The notes: a model not told the origin generated them from the sequence alone. Numbered from the stretch's first letter, positions 16,003-24,965 are shown. The stretch: 32,077 nucleotides of DNA from Oscillospiraceae bacterium (GCA_022795735.1 JAAWHG010000030.1:1-32077); one strand, 5' to 3'. Program-made: numbers and translations.

Positions 16003-17907
16003 ATGAATATTAAGATGCAATGCTGTGGACTTGTGATCCTGTTTGTGATTGGTTGCTTTTTCCAACAGCAGAAGCGGGTGCGCATCTACACGGAGCGTAT
16101 CTTCGTGTGGACATACCGCATGGTCGCCGTCTGCGTTTCCCTGGACATCTTGTCCCTCGTGGCAATTGACAGTATGGACCGCCTGCCTCTGATGTTGGTG
16201 GACGTTGCCTGTAAATTATACAACACAAGCCTGGTGCTGGTGGTCATGTTGGGACTGCTCTATGCTGCGGTAGACGCGTATCCGGATGAAATCTATGTGA
16301 AATTTCTGCGGGGAAGCATAGCGGCGGCTGCGGCGGAGGCGGTTTGTATTTTTCTGCTCCCCATCGAGTATGTGACCGACGGCGCGGGCAAATTTTTGTA
16401 CACCTTCGGGCCGAGCATTTATGCAACCTACATCTCCGGGCTGATCTTTATGGTGGCGACGGTGGTGGTGCTGGTCCGGCGGCGGGAGTACATCAATTCG
16501 AGGCGGTTTGAAGCGGTTTCCCTGTGGCTGGTGTGCTGGCTCGGCTCGTCGCTGATTCAGCTCTGCATCAAGGAACTGCTTTTGGTTGGCTTTGGCGCAA
16601 CAATGGGCGTTTTGGTCCTGTATGTGAAGCTGGAAAACCCGGAAACCTACATCGACCGCCAGACGGGGATGTTCAACAGCAACGCCCTGACCTATTTCCT
16701 CCGGGAGCGGCATGAGAAGGGGCAGCATTTTCCCATCCTCGTCCTGGTGCTGGAGGACTACTCCAACATTGGCCTGGACAAGGAGGAGGTGGAGGCAATC
16801 CGCCTGGAGGTCGAGGACTGCCTTCAGAGAACCGGAGCGTGGCTGTTCCGCAAGTCGGAGGATGAGATGGTGATGCTGTTCGCCGAGGGAACCCCGGCGG
16901 ATGCGGCAAAGGACATGCTGGTCCGGCGGTTTTCCGAGACCTGGGGCCGCAGCCGCGTTGTGCTGCATCCCGGCTGGATTTCCCTCTCCGACGCGCAGCT
17001 GCTGGCAGACAGCGACGAGCTGGGGCGGGCCCTCCGCCATGTCCGGCAAGACGTCCGTCAGGTCCTGGGCCGGTACGATGTGGAGATCACCGGCGAAGTT
17101 CTCGAGCAGATGCGAAAGGAAAAACGGGTGGAGCGCCTGCTGCTGGACGGCATCGAAAATGATCGCATCGAGGTCTACTACCAGCCAATCTACAATACAA
17201 AGGAACAGCGCTTCACCTGCGCCGAGGCACTGGTGCGCATTTACGACGGCGAAAACCACCTCATCCGGCCCAGCGTATTCATTGAGGTGGCTGAGAAAAA
17301 CGGTATGATTCTCAAGCTGGGCCGGATTGTGTTTGAGAAGGTGTGCCGCCTGATGAAGGAGGAGCATCCGGAGCAGTACGGCCTGCGCTACATTGAGGTC
17401 AATCTCTCGACGGTGCAGTGCGCCGACAAGGATTTGGCCGACGATTACATCTCCATTCTGAAAAAATACGACCTCCCGCCGGAACGGATCAACCTGGAAA
17501 TTACCGAGTCGGCCTCTCTGCTGGCCAAGGAGACCTTACAGCGGAATATGGAGCGGATGATGGATTACGGGATTCGCTTCTCGTTGGACGACTTCGGGAC
17601 AGGGCAGTCCAACCTGAATTACATCATGGATATGCCGGTGGACATCGTTAAATTCGACAGAGAGATGTCCCAGGCGTTCTTCGAAAACGACAAGGCGCAT
17701 TTTGTCATGAACGCGGCCATCAGTATGGTCCATGGCATGGAGATGAAGACGGTCTCCGAGGGGATTGAGACGGAGGAACAGCTTCGCAAGATGGAGGATA
17801 TGGGAATATCGTACATACAGGGCTATTACTTCTCAAAGCCCCTTCCGCAGGACGCGTTCCTGTCGTTCCTGAAAGAGAAGAACGGAGCGGACGAAGTGGC
17901 AGTATGA
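16003..17907 (+). CDS. Membrane c-di-GMP phosphodiesterase (degenerate GGDEF plus EAL)
   Basis: A 634-residue protein. Residues 1-210 hold about six to seven hydrophobic segments and form a membrane sensor region. A degenerate GGDEF domain follows (about 211-355): it retains DRQTGMFN but has SEDEM (285-289) in place of GGDEF, so it is not a cyclase and may be regulatory. The EAL domain (about 375-625) is complete: EAL at 408-410, VNLS (Asn467), LEITES, LDDFGTG (Asp529-Asp530), IVKFD (Lys550), SEGIET (Glu586) and QGYYFSKP (Gln606). It should therefore hydrolyse c-di-GMP. It is transcribed divergently from the HPt/HD-GYP unit and ends at a strong terminator. AAAGGGG precedes the ATG. Confidence 0.93.
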   Translation: MNIKMQCCGLVILFVIGCFFQQQKRVRIYTERIFVWTYRMVAVCVSLDILSLVAIDSMDRLPLMLVDVACKLYNTSLVLVVMLGLLYAAVDAYPDEIYVKFLRGSIAAAAAEAVCIFLLPIEYVTDGAGKFLYTFGPSIYATYISGLIFMVATVVVLVRRREYINSRRFEAVSLWLVCWLGSSLIQLCIKELLLVGFGATMGVLVLYVKLENPETYIDRQTGMFNSNALTYFLRERHEKGQHFPILVLVLEDYSNIGLDKEEVEAIRLEVEDCLQRTGAWLFRKSEDEMVMLFAEGTPADAAKDMLVRRFSETWGRSRVVLHPGWISLSDAQLLADSDELGRALRHVRQDVRQVLGRYDVEITGEVLEQMRKEKRVERLLLDGIENDRIEVYYQPIYNTKEQRFTCAEALVRIYDGENHLIRPSVFIEVAEKNGMILKLGRIVFEKVCRLMKEEHPEQYGLRYIEVNLSTVQCADKDLADDYISILKKYDLPPERINLEITESASLLAKETLQRNMERMMDYGIRFSLDDFGTGQSNLNYIMDMPVDIVKFDREMSQAFFENDKAHFVMNAAISMVHGMEMKTVSEGIETEEQLRKMEDMGISYIQGYYFSKPLPQDAFLSFLKEKNGADEVAV

Positions 17908-17919
17908 GACAAGCTACAA

Positions 17920-17960
17920 GGGAGGCAGTCCCGCCGGCGGCGGGACTGCCTCCCCAATTT
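17920..17960 (+). terminator. Bidirectional-type terminator between convergent genes
   Basis: Perfect 16-bp arms (17920-17935, 17939-17954) with a three-base loop. The plus-strand tail is CAATTTTCT. It ends the EAL gene and probably also stops the osmolyte operon coming the other way. Confidence 0.8.
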
Positions 17961-17979
17961 TCTATGCGGATTCAAACAA

Positions 17980-19482
17980 TCAGTTTTGGAGCAGGCCCGC
18001 TCCGATCAAAAATTCCCGGGCCACGTCGTCCACCGAACGGCCCATGACGTCCACCTGATAGGTCAGCTCGGCCATCTGTTCCGTCGGGATTCGCCCGGCC
18101 AATTGATTTAGAATGCCTTCCAGCGCCGGATATTTCAGCAGCACGTCTTCCCGTACCAGAAAAGCGCCGTTGTAGTCGGGGAAAAAGCTCCGGTCGTCTT
18201 CCAGAATTTTCAGACCCACCTTCCGGTTGAGGCCGTCGGTGGTGTAGACGACGGCGGCGTCAAAGCTGCCGTTCTCAATGGCGGAATATTTCAGGCCCAT
18301 GTCCACCGGCACGTGGGACTTGAAGTTGAGACCGTAATAGGCCACGAAGGGGTTGTATTTCATACTGCCCTCCAGGGTGAAGAACTCCTGTTCCGCACCG
18401 AAGACCAACTGGTCCGCGATGGGAACCAGGTCGCTGATGGTCTCCAACCCGTGTTCCGCCGCCAGCGTCTCGGGGACCCCGATGGCGTAGGTGTTCTCAA
18501 AGCCAAGCTGATCCAGCAGCCGCAGGCCGTAGTCGGAGTGGGCCATGTCGCTGACATAGCTGTAAATGGTCTCCCCTTCGGGTACGTCGGGGGTATCCTT
18601 GTGGAAGAAGGTGGTCAGCAGGGTCCCGTCGTAGGAGATCATCAAATCGCAGCTATGTTTGTCGCCAATCAGGGACTTGAAATTGTTCACCTGGGACATT
18701 TGGTCCTGGATGGTGACGGTCAGGCCGGTCTGGTCTTCTACCAGCATTTTTACCATGTGGTGCATCAGCTGGGTTTCGGAGTAGTCGCCGTCGTAGAGGA
18801 GCAGGTCGCCCGTGCTGTCCCGCCCGAAGGGCAGAAGAAGGCAGAAGATGACCAGTACCGCCGAAGCCGGGAGCCAAATACGCCGCAGGCTGCCCCGGGA
18901 CTTGCGCATCCGGCTCTCAAACCAGCCCATGGTCAGGTCCAGCGCCACCGCGATTATCATCAGCACGCCGGTTGCCAGCAGGACGGACTTCAAATCCTGG
19001 ATGCGGATGGCCTGGGTGATGACACCGCCAAGGCCGCCGCCCCCGACGTAGGCCGCGAAGACCGCAGTGCCGATGGCGTTGACCACGGCGATGCGAATGC
19101 CGGTGAATACGGTGGGAAAGGCAAGGGGAAACTCCACCATCAGGACCCGGTAGGGGGTGCTCATGCCCATGCCCCGGGCGGCCTCCTTCACGCCGGGGTC
19201 CACCTCCTGGAGCCCCAGGCAGGTGTTGCGCACGATGGGGAGAAGGGAATAGAGAGTGATGCCGGTAATTACCGTCAACTTGCCCGGATTGAGCACCACC
19301 ATTATGATGCCGAGCAGAGCCAGCGATGGGATGGTCTGCAACAGGTCCGCAACCCGAAGGATGACCGCCCGTGCTTTGGGGGACATATAGGCCCAGATGC
19401 CGAGCGGCAGGCCGACCGCCACCGACAGCAGGCTGGCCGCCAGGACGAGATAGAGGTGCTCCAGCACAATGGATAAACTCAC
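17980..19482 (-). CDS. Osmolyte ABC transporter permease fused to substrate-binding domain
   Basis: A 500-residue fusion. Residues 1-215 form a BPD-type permease like OpuCB/OpuCD (five to six helices; coupling region EAARGMGMSTPYRVLMVEFP). Residues 230-500 form an OpuAC-type extracellular binding domain for quaternary ammonium osmolytes such as glycine betaine, choline or carnitine (LMISYDGTLLTTFF, IGVPETLAAEHGL, VVYTTDGLNRKVGL). Such permease-binding fusions are known (BusAB, EgtU and relatives) and place the binding domain outside the membrane without a lipoprotein anchor. The start overlaps the second permease gene by four bases. It is the last gene of the operon. EgtU-type ergothioneine transporters share this architecture, so the ligand is not certain. 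Confidence 0.92.
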   Translation of the reverse strand: MSLSIVLEHLYLVLAASLLSVAVGLPLGIWAYMSPKARAVILRVADLLQTIPSLALLGIIMVVLNPGKLTVITGITLYSLLPIVRNTCLGLQEVDPGVKEAARGMGMSTPYRVLMVEFPLAFPTVFTGIRIAVVNAIGTAVFAAYVGGGGLGGVITQAIRIQDLKSVLLATGVLMIIAVALDLTMGWFESRMRKSRGSLRRIWLPASAVLVIFCLLLPFGRDSTGDLLLYDGDYSETQLMHHMVKMLVEDQTGLTVTIQDQMSQVNNFKSLIGDKHSCDLMISYDGTLLTTFFHKDTPDVPEGETIYSYVSDMAHSDYGLRLLDQLGFENTYAIGVPETLAAEHGLETISDLVPIADQLVFGAEQEFFTLEGSMKYNPFVAYYGLNFKSHVPVDMGLKYSAIENGSFDAAVVYTTDGLNRKVGLKILEDDRSFFPDYNGAFLVREDVLLKYPALEGILNQLAGRIPTEQMAELTYQVDVMGRSVDDVAREFLIGAGLLQN

Positions 19483-20120
19483 CGGCCCGCCCCCTTTCCC
19501 GATCCGCGCGGCATGACCTTCTTTTGCAGCCGGTCAATGACTGCGCCGAAGAGAATGGCCAGAATGGCCGCCGGGATCGCGCCCAGCAAAATCAAGGTGT
19601 TGTTGTTGGAGGAGGTTCCCTGGTAGACAAAGTCGCCCAGGCCGCCCTTGCCGATCATGGAGGCTAGCACGGTCCAGGAGACGGTATAGATGGCCGACAT
19701 CCGAAGGCCGGCGATGATGGTGGGCATGGCCAGCGGCAGCTCCACCCGGAACAGGCGCTGGACGGGGGACATGCCGCAGCCCCTGGCGGCCTCAATGTAG
19801 CGGGGTTCGACTTCGAGAATGCCGGTGTAGGTGTTTTTCAGCACCGGGAACATGGCGTAGATGCCCAGCGCCGTGACCACCGTGAGGACGGAGCCGCCCC
19901 ACCAGATAAACAGCACGCCGATGAACACCAGCCCTGGGATGGTCTGAAAGATGGAGAGCAGCGGCATCACAATCACCGCCCACCTGTGCACGCGGGAGAG
20001 GAGGATGCCCAGAGCCAGTCCCAGAACAAACCCGATGAGGACCGCCGTGAGCACGTATCCGGTATGGATGGCGACGGCGCGGAGCAGGGCTCCGCCGTAG
20101 TCGTGAAGCAGGGCGGTCAT
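19479..20120 (-). CDS. Osmolyte ABC transporter permease (OpuCB/OpuBB type)
   Basis: A 213-residue inner-membrane permease with about six helices and the BPD coupling motif EAARGCGMSPVQRLFRVELP. It pairs with the permease half of the downstream fusion protein and with the CBS-containing ATPase upstream. The start is at the ATG at 20120, overlapping the ATPase TGA as ATGA. An in-frame codon 15 bases upstream lies inside the ATPase gene and is less likely. Confidence 0.92.
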   Translation of the reverse strand: MTALLHDYGGALLRAVAIHTGYVLTAVLIGFVLGLALGILLSRVHRWAVIVMPLLSIFQTIPGLVFIGVLFIWWGGSVLTVVTALGIYAMFPVLKNTYTGILEVEPRYIEAARGCGMSPVQRLFRVELPLAMPTIIAGLRMSAIYTVSWTVLASMIGKGGLGDFVYQGTSSNNNTLILLGAIPAAILAILFGAVIDRLQKKVMPRGSGKGAGR

Positions 20121-21223
20121 TTCGCATCCCCCCACAAGCTCTCTGCCACCGAACGGGCCACGCTGGTCTTGGTGACGATGCCGGCGAGGGTCTCATCGTC
20201 GTTGAGGACCACAACATAGCTCTCGCCCGATTCCAGCAGGAAATCAAAGCAGTCCTTAGCCTCATCCCCCACGCGGGTGGTTCGGGCGGCCTGGCGGACC
20301 AACGGTTCGATGCTCTGGAGGCCGTGCCCCCAGTGGCGGATGTCGCCGATGGAGACGGTTCCCAGATAACGGCCGTCCTCGTCGGTGACCAGGAGGGTGT
20401 CCACGCTGCTGCGCGCCATCCGCTCGGCGCACTCGCGGATGCCCCGGTCCTTACGGACGGTGCGGACGTTGGTCCGCATGAAGCTTTCCACCTTGCTGGG
20501 CGGGGCCTCGGTATGTTTTCCCAGGAAATCCCGCACCAGCTCGGAGGCGGGGTTTTCCAGCATCTCCTCGGGGGAGGCCATCTGGACGACCCGCCCGGCC
20601 TCCATAAAGATAATGAGGTCGGCCAGCTTGAGGGCCTCGTCCATGTCGTGACTGACGAAGACGATGGTCTTTTTCAGCTTCTGCTGGAGGTTTTTCACCT
20701 CGTCCTGCAAGAGCTCCCGGGTCAGCGGGTCCAGCGCGGAGAAGGGCTCGTCCATCAGCACGATGGGGGGCGACGCCGCCAGGGCGCGGAGAACACCGAT
20801 TCGCTGCTGCTGCCCGCCGGACAGCTCGGAGGGATATTTCTCCGCGTACTGCTCCATCCCCACCAGCTTGAGCATGTCCTGGACGATGCCGTCGCACCGC
20901 GCCTTGTCGTATTTAAGGAGCTTGGGCACAACGCAGATGTTCTGGGCGACCGTCATGTTGGGGAACAGGCCGATCTGCTGGATGACGTAGCCAATGTGCC
21001 GCCGGAGATCCACTTTCTCCCGCCGGCGGATATCCTCCCCGTCAATGGAGATGGTGCCCGTGTCGATGTCAATCAACCGGTTGATGGCCTTGAGGGTGGT
21101 GGTTTTTCCGCAGCCGGACGGGCCGATCAGCACTACAAACTGGCCGTCCGGGATGGTCAGGTTGACCGACTTTAAGATGGGGGTTTTACCGTAGTATTTA
21201 CATACGTTTTCAAATTGGATCAT
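20117..21223 (-). CDS. Osmolyte ABC transporter ATPase with CBS domains (OpuCA type)
   Basis: A 368-residue ATPase of the glycine betaine/carnitine/choline class. It has Walker A GPSGCGKTT, signature LSGGQQQRIGVLRAL, Walker B IVLMDEPFSALDP and a switch His in FVSHD. The C-terminal part (about 245-368) holds two CBS repeats (VDTLLVTDEDGRYLGTVSIGDI and ESYVVVLNDDETLAGIVTKTSV), which in OpuA/OpuC proteins sense ionic strength or bind c-di-AMP. The start at 21223 has AGGAGG six bases before it and overlaps the regulator gene by 14 bases. Confidence 0.94.
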   Translation of the reverse strand: MIQFENVCKYYGKTPILKSVNLTIPDGQFVVLIGPSGCGKTTTLKAINRLIDIDTGTISIDGEDIRRREKVDLRRHIGYVIQQIGLFPNMTVAQNICVVPKLLKYDKARCDGIVQDMLKLVGMEQYAEKYPSELSGGQQQRIGVLRALAASPPIVLMDEPFSALDPLTRELLQDEVKNLQQKLKKTIVFVSHDMDEALKLADLIIFMEAGRVVQMASPEEMLENPASELVRDFLGKHTEAPPSKVESFMRTNVRTVRKDRGIRECAERMARSSVDTLLVTDEDGRYLGTVSIGDIRHWGHGLQSIEPLVRQAARTTRVGDEAKDCFDFLLESGESYVVVLNDDETLAGIVTKTSVARSVAESLWGDAK

Positions 21224-21851
21224 CTGTTTCCTCCTTTTGGGTGACAAGTTTGCGGGCGGCCGTCACAGCGGGGGGAGTTCCCACCAGGACGATGATGTCC
21301 CCGGCGTAAAATTCCATATAGGGGCCTGGGGATAAAATCAAGCTTCTGCCGCGCCGGATCGCCACAATGGTGCCGCCGGTACACTGCCAAAAGCGGGACT
21401 CCCCGACGGTTTTGCCAATGAGGGGGGAATCCTTGGGGACCGGAATTTCGTAGTTGGGGAAGGGCGTTTCAGATGAGGCCTCCCAGTGCCTGGACAGGGC
21501 GTCCACCGCCTCGTTCAGCTTGCGCCCCAGGGCCTCGTGCTCCTCGGCCAGCGCCTTCAACTGGCTGCGCAGCGCCCGTTCCCCGGCGCTCTCCTCGAAG
21601 TTCGCGATATAACGGCGCGCGCTGTCGGTGGAGAGGACCACAACGCCGCTCTGGGGCTTGACCGCCACCACCTTCATATTTGCCAGCAGCCGCACCGCTC
21701 TGCGGATGGTCTCAGGGGAGACGTTGTACTCCGAGGCTAAAAGGGAACGGCCATAGAGCTGGCTGCCCTCGGGCAATTCCAACCTGGCAATGCGCCGGGC
21801 CAGGTCGAGGGCGATTTGCAGATAATGCGGCGGAACCGCCGTCTGTTTCAC
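21210..21851 (-). CDS. BusR-like regulator: GntR winged helix plus RCK_C domain
   Basis: A 213-residue regulator. A GntR-type winged helix (about 10-75: GRSLLASEYNVSPETIRRAV) is joined by a coiled coil (about 85-125) to a TrkA-C/RCK_C domain (about 130-203: KDSPLIGKTVGE, TIVAIRRG, GDIIVLVG). This is the architecture of BusR of lactococci and streptococci, which binds c-di-AMP through RCK_C and represses the glycine betaine importer. Here it is the first gene of the same kind of operon and overlaps the ATPase gene, which strongly supports the same role. The start is GTG at 21849-21851 with AAGGTGGTG seven bases before it. Confidence 0.9.
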   Translation of the reverse strand: MKQTAVPPHYLQIALDLARRIARLELPEGSQLYGRSLLASEYNVSPETIRRAVRLLANMKVVAVKPQSGVVVLSTDSARRYIANFEESAGERALRSQLKALAEEHEALGRKLNEAVDALSRHWEASSETPFPNYEIPVPKDSPLIGKTVGESRFWQCTGGTIVAIRRGRSLILSPGPYMEFYAGDIIVLVGTPPAVTAARKLVTQKEETDDPI

Positions 21852-21865
21852 GAAACTTCACCACC

Positions 21866-21890
21866 TTGTTCCTATATTATACACTAACAA
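21866..21890. promoter_or_regulatory. Candidate BusR-like operator over the -10 element
   Basis: A 25-bp dyad with TTGTT and AACAA arms and matching internal bases (TnTATnATAnA) spans the -10 of the operon promoter, a position fit for repression by the encoded regulator. Confidence 0.45.
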
Positions 21891-21904
21891 CTTGAAAAAG
21901 TAAA
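21876..21904 (-). promoter_or_regulatory. Sigma-A promoter of the osmolyte operon
   Basis: Minus strand: -35 TTTACT (21899-21904), 17-bp spacer, perfect -10 TATAAT (21876-21881). Confidence 0.8.
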
Positions 21905-22048
21905 TAGATATGGCAGTCGAAAAATAAAGAAATTTGTCTAAAAGCGGCGCGCGAAAGGGGGCAAAGCGCCAGAAAACAAGATAAGGACGGCAGACGGAGT
22001 TTATTTGAATGGGGCGGCGGGGCGGCCATGCGCGGCCGCTGCCATGGG

Positions 22049-22077
22049 TTGCAATCAATTCCACAAAGTGCTATAAT
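22049..22077 (+). promoter_or_regulatory. Sigma-A promoter of the binding-protein/MCP pair
   Basis: Plus strand: -35 TTGCAA (22049-22054), 17-bp spacer, perfect -10 TATAAT (22072-22077), 32 bases before the start codon. Confidence 0.85.
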
Positions 22078-22109
22078 GTTTCAGGAATTTATGGGAGGAA
22101 TAGTAGACT

Positions 22110-23345
22110 ATGACAAGACGGCTTTATCTACTGATCGTATCGGCGTGCTTATTGCCTTTGCTGACTGCCTGCGGCGGTCCCGAGCCGGATCCCATCGAGA
22201 CGCAGCCGGTGGAGGAGACCGTTTCGCTGACGGTATGGGGCGCGGAGGAGGACGAGGCGTTGCTTCAGGAGATTTTTGCGTCCTTCCAGAGTCATTACGA
22301 AGGCGAGGCCGATTTCACAATCCGATATCAGCCGCAGAGCGAATCCAATTGTAAGGACGCGCTGCTGGGCGACTTGGAGGGCGGCGCGGACGTGTTTGCC
22401 TTTGCCGACGATCAGGTGGCCGCGCTGGCCGCCGCCGGCGGGCTGGACCCCATATCGGATGCGGACGCGGTCCGGCGGGCCTCTCTCACCGCCGCGGTGG
22501 AAGCCGCCAGCGTGGGGGGGACGCTCTACGCCTACCCGCTGACGGCGGACAACGGCTACTTCCTGTACTATAACAAGGCGTATTTTACCGAGGAGGACGT
22601 GCAGAGTCTGGACCGGATGCTGGAGGCGGCCGCCCAGGCGGGAAAGCTGATTGCGATGGACTGGTCCTCGGCGTGGTATGTCTACGCGTTTTTCGGCAAC
22701 ACCGGGCTGGAGGTGGGCCTCAATGACGATGGCCTGACCAATTATTGCACCTGGAACAGCACGGACGGTCCCATCCAGGGGGTGGACGTGGCCCAGGCTA
22801 TGCTGGACATCGCGGCAAGCCCCGCGTTTTCCAACCAGCCGGACAGTGCGTTTATCGCCGGGGTGCAAAACGGTACGGTGATTGCCGGAGTCAGCGGCGT
22901 ATGGAACGCGGTGGCGGTGCAGGAGGCCTGGGGGGATGATTTTGGGGCGGCCAAGCTGCCCACGTTCACCTGCGCCGGCCAGCAAGTACAGATGGCCTCC
23001 TTCTCCGGCTGCAAGCTCATCGGCGTCAACGCCTACTCCTCCCATCCGGAGTGGGCGGCTCGGCTGGCGGAATGGATTACCAGTGAGAAAAACCAGCGCC
23101 TGCGCTTTGAGATGCGGGGGCAGGGGCCGGCCAACGCCAACGCGGCCAAGTCTCCGGAGGTTCAGGCGTCCCCGGCCATCGCGGCGCTGTTGGAGCAATC
23201 CAATTACTCCCAGCTCCAGCGGGTGGGCGGGAAGTTTTGGGACCCCGTGTCCAGCTTTGCCGCCAGTATGGCGGAAGGGAATCCCTCAGGCGTCCCCCTT
23301 CAGGAGCAGCTGGACCGTCTGGCCGAGGGTGTGAGCGAGCGGTAA
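22110..23345 (+). CDS. Orphan ABC-type extracellular solute-binding lipoprotein (MalE-like)
   Basis: A 411-residue lipoprotein with lipobox LLTAC (Cys at residue 21) and a family 1 solute-binding fold. Features include VSLTVWGAEEDEALLQEIFA at the first strand, DVFAFADDQVAALAAAGGL, and YAYPLTADNGYFLYYNKAYF in the hinge region. Such proteins bind sugars or other small solutes outside the cell. No permease or ATPase gene is near it. The next gene, 33 bp downstream under the same promoter, is a chemotaxis receptor, so it may deliver ligand to that receptor instead of to an importer. GGGAGG precedes the ATG by eleven bases. Confidence 0.92.
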   Translation: MTRRLYLLIVSACLLPLLTACGGPEPDPIETQPVEETVSLTVWGAEEDEALLQEIFASFQSHYEGEADFTIRYQPQSESNCKDALLGDLEGGADVFAFADDQVAALAAAGGLDPISDADAVRRASLTAAVEAASVGGTLYAYPLTADNGYFLYYNKAYFTEEDVQSLDRMLEAAAQAGKLIAMDWSSAWYVYAFFGNTGLEVGLNDDGLTNYCTWNSTDGPIQGVDVAQAMLDIAASPAFSNQPDSAFIAGVQNGTVIAGVSGVWNAVAVQEAWGDDFGAAKLPTFTCAGQQVQMASFSGCKLIGVNAYSSHPEWAARLAEWITSEKNQRLRFEMRGQGPANANAAKSPEVQASPAIAALLEQSNYSQLQRVGGKFWDPVSSFAASMAEGNPSGVPLQEQLDRLAEGVSER

Positions 23346-23378
23346 AAGCCAAGTACAGTGTGATTGGGAGGAAGTCGA

Positions 23379-24965
23379 ATGAAAGGTAGAATGACATTGC
23401 AGCAGCGCCTGATTCTGCCCATCATCCTGTTGGGCCTGATAACGCTGCTGTCCAATATTCTGGCGGTATTCAGCATCAACAACGTCCATTCCAATGCGGG
23501 AGGCATTGTAGATACCTGTATGGTCAGCGAGGAGCGGCTGGAGGATATCCGGCGGTCGGTGATGGACATCCACCGTCTGGCGCTGTCGCATATCGTGGCG
23601 GCCGACCACGCCACGATGATTCGGCTGGTGCAGGAAATCAAGGCGGAGGAAGCGGTGTTGGACGGGAAGCTGGACGCCTACGAAAGTTTTGTTTCCACGC
23701 CGGACGGAGAGGCCTATCAGTCTCTGCTCCAAAACTACGCGCAGTTTAAGCACGCGCTGGTCTCCCTGGTCTGCGCCAGCGCCGACAGCAAGACGCAGGA
23801 GGCCTACGCCACGGCCAACGGAGACGTTGCGCGCTGGGGTGAGGCGGTGGAGGCGGACATCGACGCGCTTTCCGCCTCTGTCAGCGCCCAGGCGGCCGCC
23901 GCGCGGGGAAAGCTCACGCTGGTGTATATCATCTCCCTGGTCACCAGCGCCGTCACCTTGGTTGTGGGCATTATTTTGGTGGCGGCAGCCTTCCGGATCA
24001 TTCGAAGGTATGTCCTCACGCCCATTCGCGACGCGATGTACACGCTGCAAACCAGCTCCGAGGACATTAGCGGCGTGGTGGATGAGGTGCGCCAGCGGGC
24101 CCGGACCTCCAACCGCAGCGTCCGGAGCCTCTCCGACGTGACGGAGCAGCTTTCCGGCGCGCTGACAGAGGTTGCGGGCAACGTAATGGATATCCGTACC
24201 AACGCCTCCGGCACCCACGAGGATGTACAGAGCATGGCGGAGGAGTGCGCTGCCATTACGGCCTACTCGGTGGAAATGCGGGGACGGGCTGAGGAAATGG
24301 AGCGCTCCGCCCGCCAAGAGACCGAGACGGTAGAGGCCAAGACGGCGGATATCATGGCCGTATTGGAGCAGGCCATTGAGAAGAGCCGGAGCGTCGAGCA
24401 GATTCGTACTTTGACCGAGGATATCCTCAGCATTACCTCATCCACAAATCTCATTGCCGTCAACGCGTCCATCGAGGCCGCACGGGCCGGCGCGGCGGGG
24501 GGCGGATTTTCCATTGTCGCGCGGGAGATCAATCAACTGGCCAACTCCTGCACCGAGACCGCCGGCCACATTCAGGAGGTCAGCGAGATCGTGACCGGGG
24601 CGGTATCCTATCTGTCGAGCAGCGCCCGGGAGTTGGCGGATTATCTGGGCCAGGTCATTGCCGGGCAGTTGGAGCAGTCTGTCCAGGCCGGGCGGCAGTA
24701 TCGGGAGGACGCGGACTATATTGGACACGCGATGGATGAATTTAACGGACGGACGGAGCGTTTGAAGACGGCAATGGCCCAGATCGCCGCCTCCATTTCC
24801 AGCATTTCGAGCGCCATTGACGGCGCTGCAACCGATATTGTCGGAGCAGCTGGCAGTACGCACGTCCTGGTAAACGATATGACGGACATCACCGCGCGGA
24901 TGGATACGAACCAGAAAATTGTAGGGGAGCTCCGAAAGCAAATGGATGTGTTCGCCAACCTGTAG
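23379..24965 (+). CDS. Methyl-accepting chemotaxis protein
   Basis: A 528-residue transmembrane chemoreceptor. Helix TM1 is at 11-32. An all-helical four-helix-bundle-like sensor (about 33-178), TM2 (about 180-205) and a HAMP-like start (RRYVLTPIRDAM) follow. The cytoplasmic signalling hairpin tip is at about 351-384 (STNLIAVNASIEAARAG, then GGGFSIVAREINQLA), a modest variant of the canonical QTNLLALNAAIEAARAGE. It should signal through CheW and CheA to the flagellar motor. The ATG at 23379, seven bases after GGAGG, is preferred over an in-frame TTG at 23364. It is co-transcribed with the solute-binding protein upstream. No terminator is seen in 24966-25010. Confidence 0.93.
   Translation: MKGRMTLQQRLILPIILLGLITLLSNILAVFSINNVHSNAGGIVDTCMVSEERLEDIRRSVMDIHRLALSHIVAADHATMIRLVQEIKAEEAVLDGKLDAYESFVSTPDGEAYQSLLQNYAQFKHALVSLVCASADSKTQEAYATANGDVARWGEAVEADIDALSASVSAQAAAARGKLTLVYIISLVTSAVTLVVGIILVAAAFRIIRRYVLTPIRDAMYTLQTSSEDISGVVDEVRQRARTSNRSVRSLSDVTEQLSGALTEVAGNVMDIRTNASGTHEDVQSMAEECAAITAYSVEMRGRAEEMERSARQETETVEAKTADIMAVLEQAIEKSRSVEQIRTLTEDILSITSSTNLIAVNASIEAARAGAAGGGFSIVAREINQLANSCTETAGHIQEVSEIVTGAVSYLSSSARELADYLGQVIAGQLEQSVQAGRQYREDADYIGHAMDEFNGRTERLKTAMAQIAASISSISSAIDGAATDIVGAAGSTHVLVNDMTDITARMDTNQKIVGELRKQMDVFANL

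Noticed and set aside
16216-17367. 383-codon minus-strand frame opposite the EAL gene
   Set aside because: The EAL catalytic residues are complete on the other strand; this frame is Gln/His-rich with no motif.
18313-19476. 387-codon plus-strand frame opposite the osmolyte permease fusion
   Set aside because: Shadow of a gene with clear permease and binding-domain motifs; also runs against the strong terminator organisation.
21858-22064. 68-codon minus-strand frame upstream of the BusR-like gene
   Set aside because: It spans both divergent promoters and the dyad, lacks a ribosome-binding site and shows no family features.
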